From: a virus
Direction: 5' to 3' (one strand)
DNA: 45,193 bases
IMG/VR virus record: IMGVR_UViG_3300010373_001374
Location: 1-45,193 of that record
Of the stretch, positions 14,191 to 19,712 are shown one piece after another. Position numbers and translations under genes: made by a program. Positions within the stretch are counted from its first letter, which is position 1; each line of letters starts with the position of its first letter. The notes under the pieces are model-generated. The model searched no databases. It was not told the origin of the DNA and saw only the letters and a program-made list of their open reading frames with translations.

Positions 14191-14238
14191 ATAACAAACG
14201 ACCCCGAGCCACACAATCCGCTCAGGGTCTTTTGTTAT
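14191..14238 (+). terminator. Strong terminator-like hairpin (H6)
   Basis: GACCC/GGGTC and GAGC/GCTC stack around a 10-nt loop and are followed by TTTTGTT; ATAACAAA/TTTGTTAT extends the stem further. On the + strand this is a good intrinsic terminator; as the last of six tandem hairpins it may instead bound a structured RNA. From 14239 to 14430 I see no gene or clear signal. Confidence 0.7.
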
Positions 14239-14427
14239 TCATCGCCCGCAAGTACGACCAAGCGCTCAGGGCAATTTATCTGCTAGCTAAACACGGCCCT
14301 GCGTCTGGTTCGAGAGGATTTCCATTGCCCAGCAGACAAAAACAGCATACCGCACCTTCCGGCTGATGCCATAAAATTCGGTATATCCTCCCGTGCCATA
14401 TATCCCTTGAATCGACGAGCCTCCGGT

Positions 14428-14456
14428 CGTACATTGTATGACGTTCGCAATACAGC
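14428..14456 (+). promoter_or_regulatory. Promoter with shared 22-bp palindromic operator (site 3)
   Basis: The element at 14434-14455 begins TTGTATG and ends GCAATACAG, aligning base for base with the sites at 13682 and 17619. TACAGC (14451) serves as a -10 and CGTACA (14428) as a weak -35, 17 bp apart. It lies right before the 14472 gene. Confidence 0.58.
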
Positions 14457-14471
14457 GCAATGGAGGCAACC

Positions 14472-14711
14472 TTGGATATCGCGATACAAAAGCTTGTGAC
14501 TTTCGCCACACTGTTGGCTAGTCGGGCAGGCGGTCAGATGGTGATCGAGTTTACGCCGGAAGAGCAAGCCGCATTTGACGGCGAGCAATTCGAAGCGGTC
14601 GTAGAGTTCGATACCGAGAAGCGCACGGCAACGCTCACGGTTAATCAGATCGTGCGTCAACGTGTTACCGCCGTTGAGTCCGCACCGGCAGATGGCGTCC
14701 CAGTAGTTTAA
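14472..14711 (+). CDS. Small hypothetical protein
   Basis: I prefer the TTG at 14472, because GGAGG lies 5 nt upstream; the in-frame ATG at 14460 overlaps that site and the promoter -10 region, so it would be at or before the transcription start. The 79-aa product has an N-terminal helix and an acidic beta-rich C-terminal half ('QMVIEFTPEEQAAFDGEQFEAVVEFDTEKRTATLTVNQI'). No family recognised. Coupled to the next gene by TAATG. Confidence 0.6.
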   Translation: MDIAIQKLVTFATLLASRAGGQMVIEFTPEEQAAFDGEQFEAVVEFDTEKRTATLTVNQIVRQRVTAVESAPADGVPVV

Positions 14712-14911
14712 TGCCACCACTCTGGATGTCTTTTCAAGTTCTCGTGTGGCGCGGCGGCAGAATCGTAAACGATAGGGTCTTTTACACAAGATCAGCAATA
14801 GCAAGTAAACATGCCGCCGCGCTCACCGAGCCGGCATGGACCGTATGTCGGGAGACCGGCAAAGTTATGGCACGCAACAAAGTAAAGGTGAAAATAGGAA
14901 ATGAATCTTAG
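14711..14911 (+). CDS. Small hypothetical protein
   Basis: A 66-aa protein starting in a TAATG overlap. It has a short Trp/Val-rich strand region ('SFQVLVWRGGRIVNDRVFYTRSAIASKHAAAL') and a basic tail ('MARNKVKVKIGNES'). It overlaps the Acb2-like gene by 11 nt. No family recognised. Confidence 0.55.
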   Translation: MPPLWMSFQVLVWRGGRIVNDRVFYTRSAIASKHAAALTEPAWTVCRETGKVMARNKVKVKIGNES

Positions 14912-15185
14912 TGAGCAATTCGCATACCGCAAGCCGACCGACGACGAAACAACCGTCATGAAATCGCTGTCGGACGCCGCCGGCGCACTGGCAAAAACCT
15001 GTGAGCTGGCAGTCACAAGCAGCGCAGAGCGCACCTTGGCACTGCGCAAGCTGCAAGAGTTCCGCATGTGGATCAATGCCGCCATCATATTTGGCGGACT
15101 GGTCAAAGTGGAAGTACCGGAACTCAACGCGATCACAGGCGAGCCTGGCACCCCGATAACGGGTGAGCCCATCGAGGTGAAGTAA
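14901..15185 (+). CDS. acb2: Acb2-like cyclic-nucleotide sponge (anti-CBASS) candidate
   Basis: A 94-aa helical protein. It follows the layout of the Acb2/Tad1 hook family: 'FAYRKPTDDE' near the N-terminus (aromatic and Pro), a long helix 'TVMKSLSDAAGALAKTCELAV', then 'SSAERTLALRKLQEFRMWINAAIIFGG', matching the hallmark S-x-E-R-x-L-A-L-x-x-L-x-x-x-x-M-W-x-N-A-A-I. Acb2 proteins are small phage oligomers that sequester CBASS cyclic oligonucleotide messengers and so block abortive infection. The C-terminal ~25 residues are an extra Thr/Glu/Pro tail. The accessory position supports an anti-defence role; the call rests on pattern matching. Confidence 0.7.
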   Translation: MNLSEQFAYRKPTDDETTVMKSLSDAAGALAKTCELAVTSSAERTLALRKLQEFRMWINAAIIFGGLVKVEVPELNAITGEPGTPITGEPIEVK

Positions 15186-15688
15186 TGACTAAAACCATCA
15201 ACGATCACTGCGGGCTCAAGATTGTCTCCGAAAGGAAGACAACCAACTTTAGCCCAGAGGCGATTGAGCACGGCTACGTGTGCGCCCATGAAGTGCTGGA
15301 TCGCTTTGGCGCTCAAAGGGTCGAACTTCTCGAGCCGCAGGTTGCAGACGAGCCCATTTTGGCCCGCCGCATAACTGACTTCATGTATGCAAACAACCTC
15401 TTTGTACCGAAGCTTCACCAGCTCCGTACAGAGAGCGAGTTCTACAAGGCGATTGAAAACGGTAGCAAGCGTTTCGAAATCCGCCAGAATGACCGCAACT
15501 TCAAACCGAATGATTACCTACGGCTCGACGAAATCGCGGTCGATCCCGATAACGGACGCGGCACTTACACCGGCCAATCACTGATCGCCAGGGTCGGCTA
15601 TGTCATGGCTGACGAGCGTTTCGTCAAGGCTGGGTACTGCGTAATGCAGCTCAAGGAAGTGTGGGCACTCCACTCTTTTGGAAACTAA
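15185..15688 (+). CDS. DUF3850 (ASCH/PUA-like) protein with N-terminal extension
   Basis: A 167-aa protein coupled to the Acb2-like gene by TAATG with GAGGTGA upstream. Residues about 75-165 match DUF3850: 'KLHQLRTESEFYKAIENGSKRFEIRQNDRNFKPNDYLRLDEI', then 'GTYTGQSLIARVGYVM', the H-x-L-K-x-x...F-E-I-R-x-N-D-R-x-F...G-D-x-L...Y-T-G order. This ASCH-like fold is thought to bind RNA or modified nucleotides. The first ~70 residues are a separate region I do not recognise. Two tRNA genes and an RNA ligase follow, so a role in RNA metabolism is plausible. Confidence 0.72.
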   Translation: MTKTINDHCGLKIVSERKTTNFSPEAIEHGYVCAHEVLDRFGAQRVELLEPQVADEPILARRITDFMYANNLFVPKLHQLRTESEFYKAIENGSKRFEIRQNDRNFKPNDYLRLDEIAVDPDNGRGTYTGQSLIARVGYVMADERFVKAGYCVMQLKEVWALHSFGN

Positions 15689-15695
15689 AGCAATT

Positions 15696-15767
15696 TGCGG
15701 GGCGCCAAGGCGGCCGCTCGGGCTCATAACCCAGAGTGTTAGTAGGGTTCGAATCCCTCCCCCGCTA
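15696..15767 (+). tRNA. tRNA-Met (CAT), atypical
   Basis: Acceptor GCGGGG/CCCCGC, T arm AGGG/CCCT with TTCGAAT loop, and anticodon loop CTCATAA between GGG and CCC give a Met tRNA. Position 1 (T) does not pair with 72 (T), and the GGG/CCC anticodon stem is the initiator hallmark. The D arm is short, the variable region is long (about 8 nt), C28 faces A42, and CCA is not encoded. Real but divergent, or partly degenerate. Confidence 0.72.
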
Positions 15768-15770
15768 TAT

Positions 15771-15846
15771 CCCCCTATCGTCTAGAGGCTAAGGACACCG
15801 CCCTTTCACGGCGGTAACGCCGGTTCGAATCCGGCTAGGGGAGCCA
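15771..15846 (+). tRNA. tRNA-Glu (TTC)
   Basis: A clear cloverleaf: D arm GTCT/GGAC, anticodon stem CCGCC/GGCGG with loop CTTTCAC (anticodon TTC), T arm GCCGG/CCGGC with TTCGAAT loop, discriminator G and encoded CCA. Positions 2-7 of the acceptor pair, but C1 faces A72. It lies 4 nt after tRNA-Met and 16 nt before the RNA ligase gene. Confidence 0.94.
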
Positions 15847-15862
15847 TTTTACAGAGGAAATT

Positions 15863-16963
15863 ATGTCAACTCTCAAAGTAGAAGTAGTGACCATCGACGA
15901 CGTGCAGAAGCACCCAAACGCCGACCGCCTAGACTGCCTCATCGTCAAAGGCTGGAATGTCGTAGCCGCCAAAGGACACGTACCAGGCGAGAAGGTGGCG
16001 TATGTTCCGATTGACTCAATTCTGCCACCACCCCTTGAGGCTCACCTTTTCCCGCCGGACAGCAAGGTCAAACTAAGCAAGTCGCGCGTACGCACCATCA
16101 AACTGCGCGGCGCGATCAGCCAGGGAATGATCATACCGCTCGACGACCTGATCAACTTCGATCCTGAGTTCAGCGAAGCGCGAGTAGGCGACGACCTTAC
16201 CGCCCGACTCGGTATTACAAAATACGAACCACCAGAGGACAGCGTACCGGACCACATGCGGCCGCATCACTCGCCCAAGCTCTCTAATCCATGGTTCCGC
16301 AAGTACACCGATATTGAGCACTTCAAGAACCATAACCGGCTATTTGAACCGGGCGAGCATGTCTACATAACCGAGAAGTTGCACGGCACCAGCGCCCGTT
16401 ATGGCATGTTGCCAACGGCGCCGCGCAAGTGGTGGCAAAAGCTTCTGAAGTTCTTGCATCTGCTCCCTGACCATGAGTTCTGTATCGGCAGCCGCAACGT
16501 GCATCTGCAAGCGCAAGGTAACAAGTGCTTCTATGACAGCAATGTTTACGCGAAGATGGCCAAGTTCCACCGCCTAGCCGACGTGCTGCAGCCGGGTGAA
16601 ATACTCTTCGGTGAAATTGTCGGAGACGGGATCCAGAAGGGCTACACCTACGGGTGCCGGCAGGGTGAGCATGACTTCTACGCCTACGACGTAATGATTA
16701 ACGGCGAGTACCTCGACGCCCCCGACTTCGTGAAGTGGTGCGATCTGCGACACATCCCGCGCGTACCGGTCTATTACTGGGGAGTCTTTGACGACGCGCT
16801 AAAAGGACTGGCTAAGGGTGACAGCGTGATCGGCGGCCAAAAAGTACGCGAAGGCATCGTAATCAAGCCAAGCATTGAGCGGAACACGCACATGGGCCGC
16901 AAGGTGCTGAAGCTGATCAACGAAGACTACGAACTCGCCAAAGATAACTCGGATTTCCACTGA
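15863..16963 (+). CDS. RNA ligase, DraRnl (Rnl5)-like
   Basis: A 366-aa ATP-dependent RNA ligase of the Deinococcus DRB0094-type family. Residues about 1-135 are the N-terminal OB-like domain ('VEVVTIDDVQKHPNADRLDCL', 'GEKVAYVPIDSILP'). The nucleotidyl-transferase core has motif I 'TEKLHGTSAR' (catalytic Lys about 172; the K-x-H-G form of this family), motif IIIa/III 'ILFGEIVGDGIQKG', 'HDFYAYDVMI', motif IV 'REGIVIKP' and motif V 'GRKVLKLIN'. Members seal nicks with 3'-OH RNA ends in duplexes. AGAGGA precedes the ATG. Directly after two tRNA genes, so repair of cleaved tRNA is a natural suggestion. Confidence 0.88.
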   Translation: MSTLKVEVVTIDDVQKHPNADRLDCLIVKGWNVVAAKGHVPGEKVAYVPIDSILPPPLEAHLFPPDSKVKLSKSRVRTIKLRGAISQGMIIPLDDLINFDPEFSEARVGDDLTARLGITKYEPPEDSVPDHMRPHHSPKLSNPWFRKYTDIEHFKNHNRLFEPGEHVYITEKLHGTSARYGMLPTAPRKWWQKLLKFLHLLPDHEFCIGSRNVHLQAQGNKCFYDSNVYAKMAKFHRLADVLQPGEILFGEIVGDGIQKGYTYGCRQGEHDFYAYDVMINGEYLDAPDFVKWCDLRHIPRVPVYYWGVFDDALKGLAKGDSVIGGQKVREGIVIKPSIERNTHMGRKVLKLINEDYELAKDNSDFH

Positions 16964-17139
16964 TGCTTGATTGGAAACAGGTAGCAGCAAAGACGGGCCA
17001 CCGGCATATTTTTATGGATAAGTACGGCCCGCTCTACTCGGATCACGTTGAATGGGCGTGCCTGGCAGCAGACGCAAAGAAAGTTACCGACGCCGCCGGC
17101 GAGTACGCAATCTGCAACACGGAGCAAGAAGTATGTTAG
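16963..17139 (+). CDS. 58-aa hypothetical protein
   Basis: Starts at ATG 16963 overlapping the ligase stop (TGATG). The 58-aa sequence begins 'MLDWKQVAAKTGHRHIF' and ends 'AAGEYAICNTEQEVC'; it contains 'KYGPLYSDHVEWACLAADAKK'-type small-domain composition with several aromatic residues. No family recognised. It overlaps the next gene by 7 nt. Confidence 0.55.
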   Translation: MLDWKQVAAKTGHRHIFMDKYGPLYSDHVEWACLAADAKKVTDAAGEYAICNTEQEVC

Positions 17140-17345
17140 AGACTGACAGGGTAAGACTGGACGTGGTTCTAAGCTCGATCCGCCTGACGATGCAGCAGGC
17201 GGTACACGATCTGTTTGAACAAAGATCGGTTGAGTTTCAAGCGATGATTGACCAGGCAATCTCAGAGTACGACTTATATCTCAGGGAGAAAACCCAATGC
17301 GTGAACTCTGGTTTAAATGCACGAAAAAAGACGGGCAAGTCGTAG
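17133..17345 (+). CDS. 70-aa hypothetical helical protein
   Basis: ATG 17133 has GGAG about 8 nt upstream and overlaps the previous gene by 7 nt. The protein is helical ('DVVLSSIRLTMQQAVHDLFEQRSVEFQAMIDQAI') with a basic tail. The frame continues upstream to 17052 but that part lies inside the previous gene. It overlaps the next gene by 49 nt; both have good ribosome sites. Confidence 0.55.
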   Translation: MLETDRVRLDVVLSSIRLTMQQAVHDLFEQRSVEFQAMIDQAISEYDLYLREKTQCVNSGLNARKKTGKS

Positions 17346-17464
17346 AGGTTGTGCTTCAAGGCCGGCGCCGGAACCTGGAGCCGAGGGATTACATTCGCCT
17401 TACTCGCGAAGAGATCCAATGGTTGCACGACACCACGAAAAAGATCCTGGAGCACCGCGACTAA
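17297..17464 (+). CDS. 55-aa hypothetical protein
   Basis: ATG 17297 with GGGAG 8 nt upstream. The product starts 'MRELWFKCTKKDGQVVEVVL' and ends in a helix 'TREEIQWLHDTTKKILEHRD'. No family recognised. Its TAA overlaps the next ATG (TAATG). Confidence 0.58.
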   Translation: MRELWFKCTKKDGQVVEVVLQGRRRNLEPRDYIRLTREEIQWLHDTTKKILEHRD

Positions 17465-17568
17465 TGAACGACCCCGGGGGCGCCGACGTTATTTTGATCG
17501 GCACGATCATCACCGTCGTCTTTTGGCTTGGTGTTGGCATCCTCTGGATATGGTGCTCTGACCGCTAG
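17464..17568 (+). CDS. 34-aa single-span membrane peptide
   Basis: Starts in a TAATG overlap. After a short polar start ('MNDPGGAD') residues about 9-31 are one strongly hydrophobic segment ('VILIGTIITVVFWLGVGILW'), ending with 'CSDR'. A tiny inner-membrane protein; possible roles include superinfection exclusion or lysis control, but nothing in the sequence decides this. Confidence 0.55.
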   Translation: MNDPGGADVILIGTIITVVFWLGVGILWIWCSDR

Positions 17569-17612
17569 GATTAAACGGACCTCAAAAAGTATTGACGCCC
17601 AACAGTAGACCC

Positions 17613-17641
17613 TTTACCTTGTATTCCATACGTAATACAAC
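17613..17641 (+). promoter_or_regulatory. Promoter with shared 22-bp palindromic operator (site 2)
   Basis: The element at 17619-17640 is TTGTATT, 8 nt, AATACAA, a perfect 7-bp inverted repeat, and aligns with the sites at 13682 and 14434. TACAAC (17636) is a -10 with TTTACC (17613) as -35, 17 bp apart. A TTGACG at 17592 is another possible -35 for an overlapping start. Confidence 0.7.
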
Positions 17642-17661
17642 AGGCAAACAGGAGCAAGCAA

Positions 17662-17955
17662 GTGACCACATACGGCGAAATCATCAGACAGATTCCCGAG
17701 CCGGGAGATCTGACAGAAAGAGCGGACGAAACGATTAAAGAATCTGCCGCCACGGTCTTAGAATCGCTCGTTGACCACCTGGACCGCCGAGGTTGCGCCC
17801 GCGCGATCATGCCGGCCGTCGTAACGGATGAAGTGATTAGCCTCGTGCTCGATCCGCTCCGCAAGAGAAAGTGGAACGTCAACATCAAGGACATTGAAAA
17901 CGGCGCGCGCCTGTTGACCATTGACGCCCGAAAACCAGCGAGTAAGCGCTCATGA
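17662..17955 (+). CDS. Hypothetical protein under shared-operator promoter
   Basis: A 97-aa GTG-start protein with CAGGAG about 8 nt upstream and the palindromic promoter directly before it. Predicted helical N-terminal two thirds ('DLTERADETIKESAATVLESLVDHL') and a beta-like end 'WNVNIKDIENGARLLTI'. No family recognised. Its TGA overlaps the next ATG. Confidence 0.6.
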   Translation: MTTYGEIIRQIPEPGDLTERADETIKESAATVLESLVDHLDRRGCARAIMPAVVTDEVISLVLDPLRKRKWNVNIKDIENGARLLTIDARKPASKRS

Positions 17956-18101
17956 TGGCGCTGAGCGAAAAAATCGAAAGGTCCAAATGGCTTCTGCCGA
18001 TCTTGCTGATACTGGCGATCATCGCTATCAGCCGGATTGACACACCCAACACTGAACTTATCACCCTAGGCGGTATGGATGTCGGCACCCGAGCCAAGTA
18101 A
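17952..18101 (+). CDS. 49-aa single-span membrane protein
   Basis: ATGA-coupled to the previous gene. After 'MMALSEKIERSKW' comes a hydrophobic segment 'LLPILLILAIIAIS' (residues about 14-28) and a polar C-terminal part ('DTPNTELITLGGMDVGTRAK'). Looks like a small N-in/C-out membrane protein. Function unknown. Confidence 0.55.
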   Translation: MMALSEKIERSKWLLPILLILAIIAISRIDTPNTELITLGGMDVGTRAK

Positions 18102-18309
18102 ACCGAAGTGGTCATACAACCACTGGCTTGCCCTCGGGCATCGCGAATCACAACGCGAGCCGGATGTCTGCCGTAAGTGTGGCTTGAATTACGAGACATG
18201 GGAAATGGCAGACATGCCGCTTAGCTGTGCCGACGTAATCGAACGTGCCGCACAAGTTGAAGAACGACTAAAGAAGGAACTCAATGAAAACCATTATCCT
18301 GGCTACTAG
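18079..18309 (+). CDS. Small protein with CxxC motif
   Basis: A 76-aa protein overlapping the previous gene by 23 nt. It has 'VCRKCGLNYETW' (Cys pair) and a further single Cys at 'LSCADVIERAA', followed by a helix. Possibly a small zinc-binding protein. It overlaps the secreted protein gene by 26 nt. Confidence 0.55.
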   Translation: MSAPEPSKPKWSYNHWLALGHRESQREPDVCRKCGLNYETWEMADMPLSCADVIERAAQVEERLKKELNENHYPGY

Positions 18310-18814
18310 CCTTTTGATCGCCGGCACTCCGGTGCTTGCCGTCGAGACGGACGGCCGTTATGTCAACCCATTCAACCCGCGTGCGGAGCAAGCCCAGCCA
18401 GCATGGATCTGGACAGATCGCCACGGATGGCGCACCACGGGCGCGTATGGTGACATACCATCGGAGTGCCGGCCGGTGACGGGGGGCGAGCGTGACGTAT
18501 ACCTCAACGAAGAGTATCCCGTCCCTTTCCGCTCGGTATTCCCGCCGGCGGATCTGCAACCAAGATCCATCCCGCTGAAATACAGCGAAGAATCGCCGGA
18601 CTTTATACTCGCCTCTGCTGAAACCGTAACGCCGGTGACTGCGGCAGGTGCCGCGGCCGCTGCACCTGCAAAACCGGCTAAACAATCCTTTGCCGAAAGG
18701 CACCCCAAAATGCACAAAGTTGGCCGCAAGGTACGGCGCACCTGCCAGGTATTCCAACCTGTTGTGGCTTTCGGCGGAAGCTGTGCGCAAATCGTAATGA
18801 TGTTCAGAAAGTAA
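18284..18814 (+). CDS. Secreted protein with Sec signal peptide
   Basis: A 176-aa protein starting 'MKTIILATSLLIAGTPVLA', a clear Sec signal peptide with a cleavage site after VLA. The mature part has 'NPFNPRAEQAQPAWIWTDRHGW' and a row of Pro/Ala linkers, then a basic C-terminal region ('FAERHPKMHKVGRKVRRTC') with two Cys. Likely periplasmic during infection. No family recognised; possibly a host-envelope-acting accessory protein. Confidence 0.62.
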   Translation: MKTIILATSLLIAGTPVLAVETDGRYVNPFNPRAEQAQPAWIWTDRHGWRTTGAYGDIPSECRPVTGGERDVYLNEEYPVPFRSVFPPADLQPRSIPLKYSEESPDFILASAETVTPVTAAGAAAAAPAKPAKQSFAERHPKMHKVGRKVRRTCQVFQPVVAFGGSCAQIVMMFRK

Positions 18815-18826
18815 GGAGCCAAAGAA

Positions 18827-19006
18827 GTGGCTAAATCAATGAAGTTAGGCGGCGGCGGACGCTTTGCCGCTGGTGTCAAAAAGATCGAAGCTAAGGGCGA
18901 GCCTGCCAGCGAAGCTAAGGCAGTTATGGCAATTGCCGGACGCAAGAAATACGGCAATAAGAAAATGGCAAGCATGGCAGCCGCGGGCAAGGCGAGGGCC
19001 AAGTAA
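18827..19006 (+). CDS. Small basic Gly-rich phage protein
   Basis: A 59-aa GTG-start protein with AAGGAG 8 nt upstream. It reads 'AKSMKLGGGGRFAAGVKKI' and 'AIAGRKKYGNKKMASMAAAGKARAK', a pattern I know from short basic proteins encoded before packaging genes in several phages, whose function is not known. Strong Lys/Arg content suggests DNA or capsid contact. TAATG-coupled to the next gene. Confidence 0.68.
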   Translation: MAKSMKLGGGGRFAAGVKKIEAKGEPASEAKAVMAIAGRKKYGNKKMASMAAAGKARAK

Positions 19007-19218
19007 TGGCGAAGACAGCAAGACCCAGCCCGCAAGTGCAGGCAACCGACTACTACCCGCCGGAAGACGCCCGCACCTTGATGAACGCGGAAGCGATCAA
19101 GGGCGATAAGAAACGCCACGGCGCCGCGATCGCACATGCCCAAAAGCAAGCCGCCCAGATCCAAAAGATCGTGCCGCAAAAACCAGCCGGCAGAAGCAAG
19201 GGCAAAGGCGGCCGCTAA
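19006..19218 (+). CDS. Small basic hypothetical protein
   Basis: A 70-aa Lys/Ala/Gln-rich protein ('AIKGDKKRHGAAIAHAQKQAAQIQKIVPQKPAGRSKG') coupled on both sides by TAATG. No family recognised; it travels with the preceding basic protein. Confidence 0.6.
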   Translation: MAKTARPSPQVQATDYYPPEDARTLMNAEAIKGDKKRHGAAIAHAQKQAAQIQKIVPQKPAGRSKGKGGR

Positions 19219-19430
19219 TGCTGATCAAACAGCTAGCCAGGTGCGGCAACAGCCTAGGCGTGCTCGTGCCCAAAGCGGTGCGCGAGCTGCTCGGATGGGC
19301 GGACGATACCAAACTCGAGTACCACCCGGAGGGCGATACCCTCACCTTGAAGCCGGCGAAAGAACGGCAGGAAGAAGCGCTCGATCTCCTATTCCCAGGA
19401 AACAATGGAAACACAGAGCCCGCCGCCTGA
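19218..19430 (+). CDS. AbrB/MazE-like swapped-hairpin DNA-binding protein
   Basis: A 70-aa protein with the AbrB/SpoVT/MazE signature at the N-terminus: 'MLIKQLARCGNSLGVLVPKAVRELLGW' (the G-N-S-x-G-V-x-x-P-K pattern) followed by 'DDTKLEYHPEGDTLTLKPA'. Such domains form swapped-hairpin dimers that bind DNA. No toxin gene lies next to it, so it is better seen as a regulator of the late region than an antitoxin. The tail is a short helix. Confidence 0.75.
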   Translation: MLIKQLARCGNSLGVLVPKAVRELLGWADDTKLEYHPEGDTLTLKPAKERQEEALDLLFPGNNGNTEPAA

Positions 19431-19707
19431 ACAGTACATGCCTAGCATGTTCCGCGTGGAGTTCGCTAAGAGCGTCCTTGCCGGATTACTCGCCGCGGAC
19501 TCGGTGCCGGCCGACTACTCAGCCGATATTGTTTGCGCGATCGCAATCAATTACGCCGACGTGCTGGAACAGATGCTCATGAAAGAGCCAATCGAAATCC
19601 AAGACTTCCTCGTCAAAAATGTTTTGAAGATGGACAACGTAGTCATGTTTGGCAAGAGCAAAAAGAAACCGGCGCCGCCCGAACCCACACCACCCGCCGC
19701 GATATAG
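19405..19707 (+). CDS. Hypothetical protein
   Basis: A 100-aa protein with AGGAA just before ATG 19405, overlapping the previous gene by 26 nt. Helical middle ('RVEFAKSVLAGLLAADSVPADYSADIVCAIAINYADVLEQMLMKEPIEI') and a basic, Pro-rich tail. No family recognised. Confidence 0.58.
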   Translation: METQSPPPEQYMPSMFRVEFAKSVLAGLLAADSVPADYSADIVCAIAINYADVLEQMLMKEPIEIQDFLVKNVLKMDNVVMFGKSKKKPAPPEPTPPAAI

Positions 19708-19712
19708 GAATC

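Noticed and set aside
14269-14330. tRNA-like sequence with matching ends GGGCAAT / ATTGCCC and a TTCGAGA motif
   Set aside because: The 62-nt length is short, no 5-bp T arm or anticodon arm can be formed, so it is at most a tRNA relic or a chance hairpin.
14283-14804. 173-codon minus-strand frame opposite the 14472 gene
   Set aside because: It is antisense to a promoter and two coupled genes and shows no recognisable domain; probably a shadow frame.
18358-19179. 273-codon minus-strand frame
   Set aside because: It lies opposite several coupled + genes with ribosome sites and has no domain pattern.
19218-19430. Toxin-antitoxin pair based on the MazE/AbrB-like gene
   Set aside because: The next gene (19405) has no MazF, PIN or other toxin pattern, so a regulator is the simpler reading.
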